A stretch of DNA of 64,000 nt from Arcobacter sp. FWKO B (lineage in GTDB: Bacteria; Campylobacterota; Campylobacteria; Campylobacterales; Arcobacteraceae). This document shows, piece by piece, positions 9,023 through 18,544 of the stretch (position 1 is its first letter; each line of letters opens with the position of its first letter). The stretch covers positions 1 to 64,000 of the forward strand of contig NZ_CP041403.1 in assembly GCF_014844135.1 (NCBI RefSeq), written 5' to 3'. The position numbers were made by a program, and so were the translations under genes. The notes beneath the pieces were generated by a model that saw only the letters and a list, made by a program, of their open reading frames with translations, had not been told where the DNA came from and did no database searches.

Positions 9023-10193
9023 TACTTAGTATCGCCTTGATTTTTTCATGTGCTTTTATGTTTGCTTTTGTGATTAAAGGTTTACCTTGGAAATATGAAG
9101 GTTGTAAATCATTTATATAAATATATTTGCTTACAGGTCTGTTAAAACTTCCAAATGTCACTTCAATTAATGCTGAATTATCGTTAATAGAATAAAAATT
9201 TTCAAAATGAACAAAATAGTCTTCTTCAACCAAAGACTTTTTTGGGAGTGTATCTTTGATTTTTTCTATATTTATCTTATCAAACTCAAATGATGATTCA
9301 ATATTTTGTACAGGAGATATTGTATTATTATGTAGTATTAAATCATAGATGTTTTTTCCCATTTTCTTCCATCTATCTTCATATTTACTACTAATATCTA
9401 AATCTTTATTGATATCTATATCAATATGACATTGTGTTAAGTTTGTTAAAATTGAAAGCGCAAAGTCAAAATACTCTCTACTATCTGTTCTTAGTTCTAG
9501 TGTTCCATCCATATTTAAAACCCTAAGTGCCTCATCAACAAATTCTTTACTATATACTCTTCTATGTGGCTTTTTTTCCCAAGGTACTGGAAAATGGACA
9601 AAAATCTTACCTACACTATTTGATTTTAGAAACTCCAAAAATAATCGTGCATCATAATTAAGTATCAATACATTAGAAATTTCTTGAAGTTCTATTTGTT
9701 TTAAAACTTGTTCAATAGAAGGTGTGTGAATTTCTAAACCTATAAGTAAAATGTCAGGATTTTTTTTAGCTTGATGTAGTAGGTGTCTTCCGCTTCCAAA
9801 ACCTATTTCAACCCATATTTCTTTTTGTGTATTAAAGTCATTTAAAAAATAATCTATTTCCTTTAGATATTTATTGCTTTGTTTTGTATTGTCTTTTAGG
9901 TTACTAATATTTGAAAATATTGTTTTAACACCATATGCATCTAAAAAAGCATTTAGAGCCTTTTTTATTGGATATGCTTTTGATGGACGAGTTGCTTTAT
10001 CGGCTTTTAATATCTCTAAAGGATTTATTTGTGATGATTCTTTTGCTTTTTTAGTGAGCAAAAATTCTTGACCATCTACCTTTACAGATATTTTAGATTC
10101 GTGTTTTGAATTAGCTATAAAAGAAAATTCTACGCCATCTGAAACTTTTGGAAAGTCCAAATGGCTTATTTGTTCAAAAACTATATGAGGCAT
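9015..10193 (-). CDS. trmB: tRNA (guanine-N7-)-methyltransferase
   Basis: TrmB makes m7G46 in tRNA using S-adenosylmethionine. The SAM-binding motif EIGFGSGRHLL lies near residue 130, and the substrate motif HFPVPWEKKPHRR, followed by ELRTDSREYF, is clear. At 392 residues it is much longer than the 210-240 of the common bacterial enzyme. It has an extra N-terminal region of about 110 residues and an extended C-terminus, a form typical of Campylobacterota. It is co-transcribed between the flpA-like gene and ftsE. Confidence 0.93.
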   Translation of the reverse strand: MPHIVFEQISHLDFPKVSDGVEFSFIANSKHESKISVKVDGQEFLLTKKAKESSQINPLEILKADKATRPSKAYPIKKALNAFLDAYGVKTIFSNISNLKDNTKQSNKYLKEIDYFLNDFNTQKEIWVEIGFGSGRHLLHQAKKNPDILLIGLEIHTPSIEQVLKQIELQEISNVLILNYDARLFLEFLKSNSVGKIFVHFPVPWEKKPHRRVYSKEFVDEALRVLNMDGTLELRTDSREYFDFALSILTNLTQCHIDIDINKDLDISSKYEDRWKKMGKNIYDLILHNNTISPVQNIESSFEFDKINIEKIKDTLPKKSLVEEDYFVHFENFYSINDNSALIEVTFGSFNRPVSKYIYINDLQPSYFQGKPLITKANIKAHEKIKAILSND

Positions 10194-10196
10194 ATA

Positions 10197-11480
10197 TTAT
10201 TTCACCTCTGGTAATTTTGGAAGAGTTAAAGATGTTTCTCTAGTTTGCTCTGAAACTAATCCATATTGGTCTACAGATTGAATAGCATATTTGTATTCTA
10301 CACCTCTTATAATATCTCTATCTTCAAATCTAAGACCTTGTATTCCTTCTATTTTTTCAACTTTTTTAGAAAAAAATCCAGTTGAAGTTGTTTTATATAC
10401 AATATACGAACTTGCTCTATTGTCCCCTGCAACCCAGTTGATAATAGCTCTTTCACCTTGGATTTGTGCAAGTGTTAGTACAGGTTTTTCAGGCTTAGCT
10501 AAAGTTGAACCCATTGTTGGAGTGATATTCATAGCAGATTCTAAATTATCTTTATCTAATGAACTGATTTTATAAAATCTTACCTCTCCATCTCCATTTA
10601 CGATATGAGAATAGGTTAGGTTATTTGCATTTAAAGTTACTAGTTCAGAATATGAACCATCAACTTTGTTTGATACATAAACTTTATAAGCTACAACATC
10701 TTCTGAACTTGAAGCTTCCCATTGAAGATCAATTCTTCTTGGTAAATCTTTTGAAGCATATAAGTTTCTTATATCATTTGGAAGTGGTTTTGTATTAGCT
10801 CTTACTATCTCGCTTGGTTTTGATACAATTCCATCAAAAGTTACAGCTTTAATTCTATAAAGATAGATTTCATTACTTCCAAGTTTATCATCAATATGTT
10901 CAACATTTAGTCTTCCATTAATTTTTGCGATATCTCTCCATTTTGAAGTAGTTGGATCTGTTCTTTCTATAATATACTCTTTTACTCTTTCACTTTGATG
11001 TGGTCTCCAAAGTATTTTTATTTGTTTTGGCATATTACTTATTGCTGTAATATAACTAACAGATTCAAATAATGGTAATGTTTGAGTCATTATACTTTTA
11101 CTAGGATGAGATTCTTTACCATCAGCCTTGTATGCTGATATAGCATACATATATTTAGTGCCTGGGTCAAGCTTTGTATCAACATAGTGTGTAACAAATC
11201 TATTTTTAATAGTTGCTACTTTTTTAAGTTTATCGCCATCAACTTGTAGGTTTGATCTATATAGGTAGTATCCATCAACAGAAGGGTCTTCATGTCTTCC
11301 CCACTCAAATGCAATAGATGTCATATCTGGAATAAACTTAATAAGTCCAGCATCCATTTGTTGTAAGCCTTGATCAAATACTGGAGTTGATTGCTTTGTT
11401 GGAAGTCTATCTTGTAGAGAACAACCGCTTATTGTCAAAATCAAAATAGCCGATGATGTTATCTTTAGAAATTTTGTCAT
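10197..11480 (-). CDS. flpA: Fibronectin type III lipoprotein, FlpA-like
   Basis: A lipoprotein signal (lipobox ISGC at Cys20) is followed by four fibronectin III-like modules. Each has a Trp-containing strand such as IAFEWGR, IKILWRP, IDLQWEA and INWVAGD. The 427-residue size and the position between rluD and trmB match Campylobacter FlpA, an adhesin-like surface protein. In a free-living species a host-binding role should not be assumed. The coding region starts 74 bases inside the end of rluD. Naming is by context and architecture. Confidence 0.85.
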   Translation of the reverse strand: MTKFLKITSSAILILTISGCSLQDRLPTKQSTPVFDQGLQQMDAGLIKFIPDMTSIAFEWGRHEDPSVDGYYLYRSNLQVDGDKLKKVATIKNRFVTHYVDTKLDPGTKYMYAISAYKADGKESHPSKSIMTQTLPLFESVSYITAISNMPKQIKILWRPHQSERVKEYIIERTDPTTSKWRDIAKINGRLNVEHIDDKLGSNEIYLYRIKAVTFDGIVSKPSEIVRANTKPLPNDIRNLYASKDLPRRIDLQWEASSSEDVVAYKVYVSNKVDGSYSELVTLNANNLTYSHIVNGDGEVRFYKISSLDKDNLESAMNITPTMGSTLAKPEKPVLTLAQIQGERAIINWVAGDNRASSYIVYKTTSTGFFSKKVEKIEGIQGLRFEDRDIIRGVEYKYAIQSVDQYGLVSEQTRETSLTLPKLPEVK

Positions 11481-12405
11481 ATATATCCTTTGTGCTAAAG
11501 TATGTATCCATTAATGTTTGCATATCGCTAGGCACCTTTGCCATAAAACTCATATGCTTGTTTGTTACGGGATGGTATAAATATAAAATATAAGCATGTA
11601 AACATACTCTTGAAAAAATATCTAAATTGCCCTTAAAACCATATAAAACATCACCTAAAATATGTCTATTTAGATAATTTAAGTGTACTCTTATTTGATG
11701 TGTTCGTCCAGTAAAAAGTTTCGCACATATTAACTCATATTTGTTATTTGTTGAGTTTTCAATTTTATAAAATGCTGATTTCGCATATCTTCCATTTTCT
11801 ACTATAGCCATTTTTAGTCTGTCTTTTGGATTTCTAGCTATTGGTTGCTCTATAATTATATTTTCTTTTAAAGGTAAATCAATCATGGCAAGATAGTATC
11901 TTCCCATACTTTTATCTTGAAGTTGATTTGATAAGTGTATATGTGCATTGTTGTTTTTAGCGATTACCATAACACCACTTGTACCTTTGTCTAAACGATG
12001 AACAATACCGTGTCTTAAATCACCACTTATTGTTGATAGTGAATAGTTTTTAGATTTTAACCAGTCTACAAGTGTAGGTTCATTTACACTAGGTGCATCA
12101 TGAACGGTAAGGTTAGATGGCTTATTAATTACTAATATGTCGTCATCTTCATAAATAACTTCAATATCTAATGAAATATCATTGATTGAGATTTTTTCTT
12201 TTGTATTCTCTTGTGCTTCTTGGATTTCATATGATACTATATCATTGATTTTAAGCTTATAGCCACTTTTGAGGATTTGTTTGTTGTTTACAGACACAAA
12301 TCCTTTTTTAATAAGATTCTCAAGTTGATTTCTTGAGTATTCTAAGTTTTGTGACAAAAAAATATCTAGTCTAATATTATCTGTTTGTACTTGTTTTTTA
12401 TCCAT
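11407..12405 (-). CDS. rluD: 23S rRNA pseudouridine synthase, RluD family
   Basis: An N-terminal S4 RNA-binding domain (SRNQLENLIKKGFVSVN) precedes the catalytic RluA/RluD domain with HRLDKGTSG, which carries the catalytic Asp. The frame is open upstream to 12456. I chose the ATG at 12405 (MDKKQVQ) because GGAAG lies 11 bases upstream and because earlier starts would run into the divergent rodA gene. The downstream flpA-like gene begins inside its last 74 bases. Confidence 0.88.
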   Translation of the reverse strand: MDKKQVQTDNIRLDIFLSQNLEYSRNQLENLIKKGFVSVNNKQILKSGYKLKINDIVSYEIQEAQENTKEKISINDISLDIEVIYEDDDILVINKPSNLTVHDAPSVNEPTLVDWLKSKNYSLSTISGDLRHGIVHRLDKGTSGVMVIAKNNNAHIHLSNQLQDKSMGRYYLAMIDLPLKENIIIEQPIARNPKDRLKMAIVENGRYAKSAFYKIENSTNNKYELICAKLFTGRTHQIRVHLNYLNRHILGDVLYGFKGNLDIFSRVCLHAYILYLYHPVTNKHMSFMAKVPSDMQTLMDTYFSTKDIYDKISKDNIIGYFDFDNKRLFSTR

Positions 12406-12423
12406 TTTTTGATAATCTTCCAT

Positions 12424-13533
12424 ATGCAATTTTTTGATAAAAGAATAATATCTCATTTTGACTTTGTAACTGTTATGTTAGTCATCCCTATAATACTGTT
12501 ATCGTATCATTTAATCAATGAGATTAATGATATATTGGGCTCTAAGCAATTAATCTATTTTATGATAGCAATCGCTGGTTTTTTAATAGTATTTTATTTA
12601 CCTATAAGACGATGGATAAAAATTATACCTATTTTGTATTGGCTGGGGATTATACTTCTTTTATTGGTGGAGTTTATTGGTGTAACAAAACTTGGTGCAA
12701 AACGATGGATTGAAATACCAATCATTGGACTTACTATCCAGCCTTCAGAGCTTATTAAGCCTATTTATTTATTAATGCTTGGCTATCTTGTGATGCAAAA
12801 GCCACCACAAAGAGATGGATATGAGATAAAAGATTTTGCTATTTTCTCATTTTATATTTTATTACCTACACTTTTAATTGCAAAAGAGCCTGATCTTGGT
12901 ACCGCAGCTGTTTTAGCATTGGTTGGATTTGGTGTCTTGTTTGTTGTTGGAGTAAGGATAAAAATTTGGATAGGAATAAGTATAGTTATAGCAATATTGT
13001 CTCCTTTGGCATATACCTATTTGATAAAAGATTACCAAAAAAAGAGAATTGCCGATTTTATAAGTGAAGAACCAAGCTACCATGTAAGGCAATCTATTAT
13101 TGCTATAGGTTCAGGTGGACTTTTTGGAAAAAGTGTAGATGATGCGACACAAGCTCAGCTAAAGTTTCTTCCTATTGCAACAAGTGATTTTATATTTGCA
13201 TATTTGATCGAAAGATATGGATTTATTGGTGGCTTGGGTTTGATTTTGATATATTTTTTATTGATTGTGCACTTGTTTTATTATAATTACTATTTTAGTG
13301 AGGATTATTTATTAAAGGTTTTTTCCACTGGGCTTGCATTGCTTATTTTTTTAAATATGAGTGTAAATATATTGATGGTAATAGGTTTCGCACCTGTTGT
13401 TGGACTTCCTTTGCCACTTTTTAGTTATGGTGGAAGTTCATTTATAAATTATGTTATACTTATAGCTATATTTGAAAATCTTGTTGCCTTTAGGTATAAA
13501 GATTCATACAATTTTGAAAGAAGACTGTATTAA
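12424..13533 (+). CDS. rodA: Rod shape-determining SEDS glycosyltransferase RodA
   Basis: RodA polymerises glycan strands for cell elongation. The protein has about ten membrane segments and the SEDS signatures GLTIQPSELIK, EPDLGTA and a C-terminal PLPLFSYGGSS. I take the ATG at 12424 (MQFFDKRI) instead of a TTG at 12385, which would add a non-homologous leader. It is divergent from rluD with only 18 bases between the starts, so the promoters must overlap the opposite coding regions. Confidence 0.94.
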   Translation: MQFFDKRIISHFDFVTVMLVIPIILLSYHLINEINDILGSKQLIYFMIAIAGFLIVFYLPIRRWIKIIPILYWLGIILLLLVEFIGVTKLGAKRWIEIPIIGLTIQPSELIKPIYLLMLGYLVMQKPPQRDGYEIKDFAIFSFYILLPTLLIAKEPDLGTAAVLALVGFGVLFVVGVRIKIWIGISIVIAILSPLAYTYLIKDYQKKRIADFISEEPSYHVRQSIIAIGSGGLFGKSVDDATQAQLKFLPIATSDFIFAYLIERYGFIGGLGLILIYFLLIVHLFYYNYYFSEDYLLKVFSTGLALLIFLNMSVNILMVIGFAPVVGLPLPLFSYGGSSFINYVILIAIFENLVAFRYKDSYNFERRLY

Positions 13534-13549
13534 TAATTGAGGGGTTTTG

Positions 13550-14035
13550 ATGATTAGATTAGTTTTTAGTGTATTTTTATTAGTAATGTTTATTGGTGGG
13601 TGTTCTGCAAAAAAACCTTCATATATAACTGAAAATAAGATTTATTCAGTAGCATTACAAAATACACAAAAGAATGATGTTTTATATAAAAGTGAGGTAA
13701 AGGCTATATTAAGTGCAACTTATCTTAATAATGTTGAAGATAAATATAATGATGAAAATCATAACTTTTTAGTAGGTGTATTTATAGTTGATAAGAAAGC
13801 AAATGAAACTTTATTTGCAAATAGTGAATATAGCTTGTATATGGAGTGTGATGAAGTCACAAGTTATAAAAAGTTAGATCATAATGAGTTGCTTGCTTCA
13901 TATATACCACTAAAAAACCATTGGGCGGAATACTATATAATAAGTATAAAAAAAGAGAAACAAAAAACTATTATGATAACACTAGAGAGTAAAAAATATA
14001 AAGACGCTAGTGTAGAGCTTCCAGTAAACTACTAA
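13550..14035 (+). CDS. Small lipoprotein of unknown function
   Basis: The 161-residue protein starts with a lipoprotein signal: a hydrophobic segment, then lipobox IGGC near residue 19. The start is ATG at 13550 with GAGGGG six bases upstream; a TTG one codon earlier is less likely. The mature part is hydrophilic with beta-strand patterning and no known motif. It follows rodA by 16 bases and is probably co-transcribed. Its 3' end overlaps the convergent slt gene by 29 bases. Confidence 0.75.
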   Translation: MIRLVFSVFLLVMFIGGCSAKKPSYITENKIYSVALQNTQKNDVLYKSEVKAILSATYLNNVEDKYNDENHNFLVGVFIVDKKANETLFANSEYSLYMECDEVTSYKKLDHNELLASYIPLKNHWAEYYIISIKKEKQKTIMITLESKKYKDASVELPVNY

Positions 14036-15614
14036 TAGTAAGTTTTTTAGTTTTGTCTAAGTAATTATTATAAATTATATAATTAGCCAAAACTTTTTTG
14101 CCATACTGTTTTGTTTCATCATATGAAATTAATTCCATAGCCATAAAAGGTTGGTATGGCAAATTCTCTTTAAAAAGAGGTAGTATACTTCGATTTGTAT
14201 ATCCTATTCCACCATTGTAAGCATAACTTATAAACAGTGGATGATTTAATCTAGGTTCTAAATAATCAAGATGTTTATTCGCATATTTTAAGTTGGTCTG
14301 TGCATCAAACATATCTTCTAAATATATATCTTCACCCAACTCTTTTGATAGAGAGTTAACCAAAAATGGCATTATCTGCATAGCTCCTAACGCAAAGGAT
14401 GTAGATATTGAAGTAGGTATAAAGTTACTTTCTTGTCTTGCTATGGCATAGATTAGTGTTCTTCTTTGTAAAGATTGGTTAGCTAGATACTGCTCATATG
14501 GAGTTATAAAAAAACTTTTTTGATGTTTGTGATATCTATGTTTTAAAAATACTAAATGAGGAAGTTCATGTTGAGATAATGTATTTTGAAAGTATTCTAA
14601 CATTTCTTCATCAATATTTCTAGTACTGTCCATTATTTTAATCCAATCAAATTGTGTTAAAATTGAATTTTCTGATTTATTATTTATGCTTACATCAAAA
14701 GATATATTTTTAGGGGTAATATTTAACTTTTCCATTGCGTAAAGTGAATAAATATTTATATCCCAACTTTCTGATAGGTTTTGTAAAATTGTTTCATCAT
14801 TAGTGATAAGATATTTCCAAAATAAAACCATATCTTTATCTATTTTGAAATAAGCTTTTTTAGAAGCATTATTTAGGTATTCAATAGCTAGTTCTTTCAT
14901 ATCACCATTATTTAACGCATTTAGTGCTAAATAAAATGAACTCTCGAAATTTAAAGTAGTATCGTCTATTTCAAGTAAGGATGATTGAAGATTTTTAAGT
15001 CTAGTATCTGTAACTATCAATTTAATAGTTTGATTAAATTGAGGTTTATCTTTTATCTTATCAAGTATAGCAGATGTAAGTCTATAGTTTAGTTTTAAGT
15101 AGCGAAAATCTGAACTTACTTTATTAAATATTTCAAAAAAAACATCACTTGATGCACTACTTAACCTTGCAAAAGGCATTGGGGAGTTTATAATTTCTAA
15201 TGCGGTAGCTTTTGTTGGATAAGATTCTTTTAGTTTTTGTGAAACTATTGATAATTTGTCAACATCTAAGCTTAAAGCTTTAGAAATCGAAAGTCCATTT
15301 TCTATACAATCAACATCTTGATTAACTAAATCTTTTGCAGATGCTTGCATACATTGTGCTACTGCATATGTTTCATCATGTTCAAACTTTTTGGCAAATC
15401 TAAAAAATAAGTTATTATTTACTCTATTTGAACCACTAAGTGCAATAAGAGCTTCATCAGGAGATATGTCTTGATCAAGATATTGCCATATATAAAAATC
15501 TTTTGCTGTGCTTCTAGGTAAGCTTTCAAGCCATGGTAAACTTATCTCTTTGGTTATAACATCAGCATAAGTAAAGCTAGAAATAAAAGCTAGACAAAAG
15601 ATTTTTTTTAACAT
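14007..15614 (-). CDS. slt: Soluble lytic murein transglycosylase (SLT family)
   Basis: A signal peptide (about residues 1-17) is followed by a long helical superhelix region and a C-terminal SLT lysozyme-like domain. This domain has the catalytic Glu in RQESNF, then ALGAMQIMP and ISYAYNGG. It cleaves peptidoglycan to 1,6-anhydro products in the periplasm. At 535 residues it is somewhat shorter than Slt70. The adjacent yggT and gltX genes reproduce an order known in Helicobacter and Campylobacter. Confidence 0.93.
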   Translation of the reverse strand: MLKKIFCLAFISSFTYADVITKEISLPWLESLPRSTAKDFYIWQYLDQDISPDEALIALSGSNRVNNNLFFRFAKKFEHDETYAVAQCMQASAKDLVNQDVDCIENGLSISKALSLDVDKLSIVSQKLKESYPTKATALEIINSPMPFARLSSASSDVFFEIFNKVSSDFRYLKLNYRLTSAILDKIKDKPQFNQTIKLIVTDTRLKNLQSSLLEIDDTTLNFESSFYLALNALNNGDMKELAIEYLNNASKKAYFKIDKDMVLFWKYLITNDETILQNLSESWDINIYSLYAMEKLNITPKNISFDVSINNKSENSILTQFDWIKIMDSTRNIDEEMLEYFQNTLSQHELPHLVFLKHRYHKHQKSFFITPYEQYLANQSLQRRTLIYAIARQESNFIPTSISTSFALGAMQIMPFLVNSLSKELGEDIYLEDMFDAQTNLKYANKHLDYLEPRLNHPLFISYAYNGGIGYTNRSILPLFKENLPYQPFMAMELISYDETKQYGKKVLANYIIYNNYLDKTKKLTISSLLEALH

Positions 15615-15629
15615 AATTTAACCTTTTTG

Positions 15630-15914
15630 TTAAAACATCATTCCAGCAAATAATCTTCCAAGAAAAGTTTCAAGAAAAATAAGTCCAAAAATAAGAATTA
15701 ATGGTGCAATATCTAATCCACCAAATACAGTTGGTATATATTTTCTAATAAGCCTATAAGCAGGCTCTGTTAGTCTATATAACATTTGAACTATTGGGTT
15801 ATTTGGATCAGGATTTACCCAACTTAGTATGGCAGAGATTATTACTATCCATTTATATAATGAAATAATACTTATTAATACAAGTGCTACTGAACCTAAA
15901 AGTGCATCTATCAT
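15630..15914 (-). CDS. YggT family integral membrane protein
   Basis: This 94-residue protein has two membrane helices flanking the YggT motif: INPDPNNP-like (WVNPDPNNPIVQMLYRLTEP) followed by RKYIP and a GLDIAPLI segment. Its biochemical role is unsettled; links to cell division, osmotic tolerance and cofactor assembly have been proposed for the family. It sits 15 bases after slt and 27 bases before gltX in the same direction. Confidence 0.9.
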   Translation of the reverse strand: MIDALLGSVALVLISIISLYKWIVIISAILSWVNPDPNNPIVQMLYRLTEPAYRLIRKYIPTVFGGLDIAPLILIFGLIFLETFLGRLFAGMMF

Positions 15915-15941
15915 TTTTTCTCCTTTTTTGTGTAGGTCTTA

Positions 15942-17243
15942 TTATTTAATAATTTCACCTAAATAATTTTTAATATATGGGTATATATCACTCAAATTTG
16001 GACCATGCCATGCACCAGTTAGACAAAATCTTAGTGGCATAAAAAGTGATTTTCCTTTTAATCCACATTGTGTTGAAATATAGTTTTTAAAATCATCATA
16101 ACTATCAAAAAATGGTGCATTTTGAGCACACTTTTTGATATGTTCAACTTCACTCACATAATCTTCACTTGTATGTTTTGTTCCAAATATAGCATCTAGT
16201 TTTGTTTTTATCTCTTTGATTGTGCTTGCTTCTTCAAGATATATTTTAGCTAATTTTCCAATATCTTCATCAGCAAATCCTAAAATTTTTGATAATCTCA
16301 TTTCATCAATAATTTTTAAGTGTTCTTTATTGATAAATCTAAGTTTATCTATATCAAATTTGGGTGCATTAGTTGAGATGTTTTTGATATCAAACCATTC
16401 TATAGCTTCTTCTATTGTAAATATCTCTTTAGGAGTTTTAGAACCAAGCAATACTAAATAATTTGCTATTGCTATTGGTAAAAACCCTTCTTCTATAAGC
16501 CATTTAACACTTGATGCATTATCTCTTTTACTCATTTTTTTGCCTGTTTGGGCATTTAGAATAATAGGAAGATGAAGATATTTTATCTCTTTTGTATATC
16601 CTAAAGATTCTCTAATATGTTTTTGTTTTGGTGTATTAGAAAGGTGATCTTCTCCTCTAATAACCAATGAAATATCATAAAGCATATCGTCTACTGCACA
16701 AGCAAAGTTGTAAGTTGGTGTTTTGTCTTTTCTCATAATAATAAAAGAATCTACATCAAAAGGATTATAATCAAATTCACCTCTAAGCTCATCTGTACAT
16801 TTTATGTTATGTTCTGGCTTTTTAATTCTTATTGTAAAGCCACTTTCGTTATTTATAACTTCATCATCTGTAAGTTTTTCACAAAAACTATCATATCTGT
16901 AAGGTTTTCCACTATCTTTTGCATTTTCTCTTTGCATTTCTAGTCTTTCATCACTACAAAAACATGCGAAAGCTTTTTTTTGCATTAGAAGTTGCATAGC
17001 CATTTTTTGATGATATTTTAGATTATCACTTTGATAATGTGCTATTTTATACTCTATATTAAATAATGAAAGCATTTCAAGTATTTCTTTGTCTTTACCT
17101 TCAATATTTCTCTCTTTGTCCGTATCTTCTATTCTGATAATTAAATCTTCTTTTAGTTGCTTTGATAAAATATGATTAAATAGGGCAACTCTTAAATTAC
17201 CAATATGCATATCTCCAGTTGGACTTGGTGCAAATCTTAACAT
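15942..17243 (-). CDS. gltX: Glutamyl-tRNA synthetase, second-type (probably tRNA-Gln specific GluRS2)
   Basis: This class I synthetase has the first signature [13 protein letters not shown] and a second signature KMSKRD. The usual HIGH reads HIGN here. The Cys-rich insert is also present (CFCSDERL and CEKL). At 433 residues it is shorter than the common GluRS. The neighbours yggT and slt match the context of Helicobacter pylori GluRS2, which loads Glu on tRNA-Gln for later amidation by GatCAB. The same specificity is inferred here, not shown. Confidence 0.9.
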   Translation of the reverse strand: MLRFAPSPTGDMHIGNLRVALFNHILSKQLKEDLIIRIEDTDKERNIEGKDKEILEMLSLFNIEYKIAHYQSDNLKYHQKMAMQLLMQKKAFACFCSDERLEMQRENAKDSGKPYRYDSFCEKLTDDEVINNESGFTIRIKKPEHNIKCTDELRGEFDYNPFDVDSFIIMRKDKTPTYNFACAVDDMLYDISLVIRGEDHLSNTPKQKHIRESLGYTKEIKYLHLPIILNAQTGKKMSKRDNASSVKWLIEEGFLPIAIANYLVLLGSKTPKEIFTIEEAIEWFDIKNISTNAPKFDIDKLRFINKEHLKIIDEMRLSKILGFADEDIGKLAKIYLEEASTIKEIKTKLDAIFGTKHTSEDYVSEVEHIKKCAQNAPFFDSYDDFKNYISTQCGLKGKSLFMPLRFCLTGAWHGPNLSDIYPYIKNYLGEIIK

Positions 17244-18544
17244 TAATTTCCTTTATTCGTAACTATCGCAAATGATAAATCATTTATCTCACTATGTGAT
17301 TTTATAAAATCATTTAACTCTTTTAGTGTTAGTTTATTAATTAATTTTAACTCTTTTTCATTATAATCAAGGGGTAATCCTCTATAATATAATGTAAAAG
17401 CACGACCTAATCTTTGGCTTAAAGTTTCTGTTCTAAGTGGCTCACTACCCATTAAAAACATTTTTGCATGTGTTAGCTCATCTTCTGTAGCTCCATTTTT
17501 TACAAAGTCAGAAACTAATGTTTTTACTAATTCTTGTGCTTCTTTTGCATTGTCTAATTTTGTTTGTAAATAGCCAGTAAAGTATGAATGGGATTTGTTT
17601 ATTGTTATATAGCCGTAAGCTGAATATGCCAAACCTCTTTTTACTCTTATTTCTTCTAAAAATCTACTACCAAAACCACTAGCACCTAGTATAAATGATG
17701 CAACTTTTGCTTTATAGGCATTTGAATCTTTCGAGTCAATATAAAATGGGGAACCAAAATATATATATGCTTGTTCAGTATCTTTTTCTATTTCTTTATA
17801 TTCTTTTGTATTCTTTGCATTAATATTTTTTAAAGATGTAGCATATCCTATAGGCAATGTAGACAAAATAGGTTTAAGTTTTGAGTGTACTTCATCTAGT
17901 TCAATATCACCACCTGCAACTACTATCAAATTTGATAATGTTAGAGTTTTATCTAAAAAGTTTTGTATATCCTTGAGCGTAATAGATTCTACACTTTCAA
18001 TAGTTCCAGAACTTGTATTTTCAAGAGGTGTATCTTTAAAAATGATTTTTTTAAGTTCTTTCTTTGCAACGAAATCAAAATCACTCTCTTTTCTTTGTAA
18101 TGAGCTTATTGTAATATTTTTAAGTTTATCAAGGCTATTTTGTGTTATGTTTGGATCAGCTAAAAGCATTTTTAAGTATTCAAAAGCAAAATCTTCTTCA
18201 CTTTTTAAGCAACTTATTTCTATAACAAAAGTTTCAAATCCATTACTTGTATGGATTGTAATTGCCTTGCTTTCAAGTAAATTTGCAAAACCTGTTGATC
18301 CTAGTTTTTTTGTTCCTTCATTTAAAATTGCTGCACTTAAACTAGCAAGTCCACTTTTATTGCCATCAGCTATAGAACCACTGTTTTGAAAAACTAATTG
18401 AAAATTTACTATCGGTAAAGTTCCTTTTTCATAAATAGTAGTAATTTTATGTTTGTTTACTTCAAATTCATTAATAGTAGCACTCATTAAGCTCCCTTGG
18501 AAAAATAATATTAATATTGAAAAAAAAAGTTTTCTAATTCTCAT
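17243..18544 (-). CDS. M16 family peptidase homologue lacking the zinc motif
   Basis: The 433-residue protein has a signal sequence and two M16 repeats. At the position where active M16 enzymes have HxxEH it reads [14 protein letters not shown], so the zinc-binding and catalytic residues are absent. The second half keeps the [16 protein letters not shown] segment containing the Arg and Tyr used by the non-metal subunit of M16B heterodimers. It is therefore probably a periplasmic partner subunit or chaperone. It overlaps mqnC by four bases. Confidence 0.88.
   Translation of the reverse strand: MRIRKLFFSILILFFQGSLMSATINEFEVNKHKITTIYEKGTLPIVNFQLVFQNSGSIADGNKSGLASLSAAILNEGTKKLGSTGFANLLESKAITIHTSNGFETFVIEISCLKSEEDFAFEYLKMLLADPNITQNSLDKLKNITISSLQRKESDFDFVAKKELKKIIFKDTPLENTSSGTIESVESITLKDIQNFLDKTLTLSNLIVVAGGDIELDEVHSKLKPILSTLPIGYATSLKNINAKNTKEYKEIEKDTEQAYIYFGSPFYIDSKDSNAYKAKVASFILGASGFGSRFLEEIRVKRGLAYSAYGYITINKSHSYFTGYLQTKLDNAKEAQELVKTLVSDFVKNGATEDELTHAKMFLMGSEPLRTETLSQRLGRAFTLYYRGLPLDYNEKELKLINKLTLKELNDFIKSHSEINDLSFAIVTNKGN

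Noticed and set aside
12385-12423. Upstream TTG start for rodA
   Set aside because: It adds 13 residues without homology and extends into rluD; the ATG at 12424 gives the normal RodA start.
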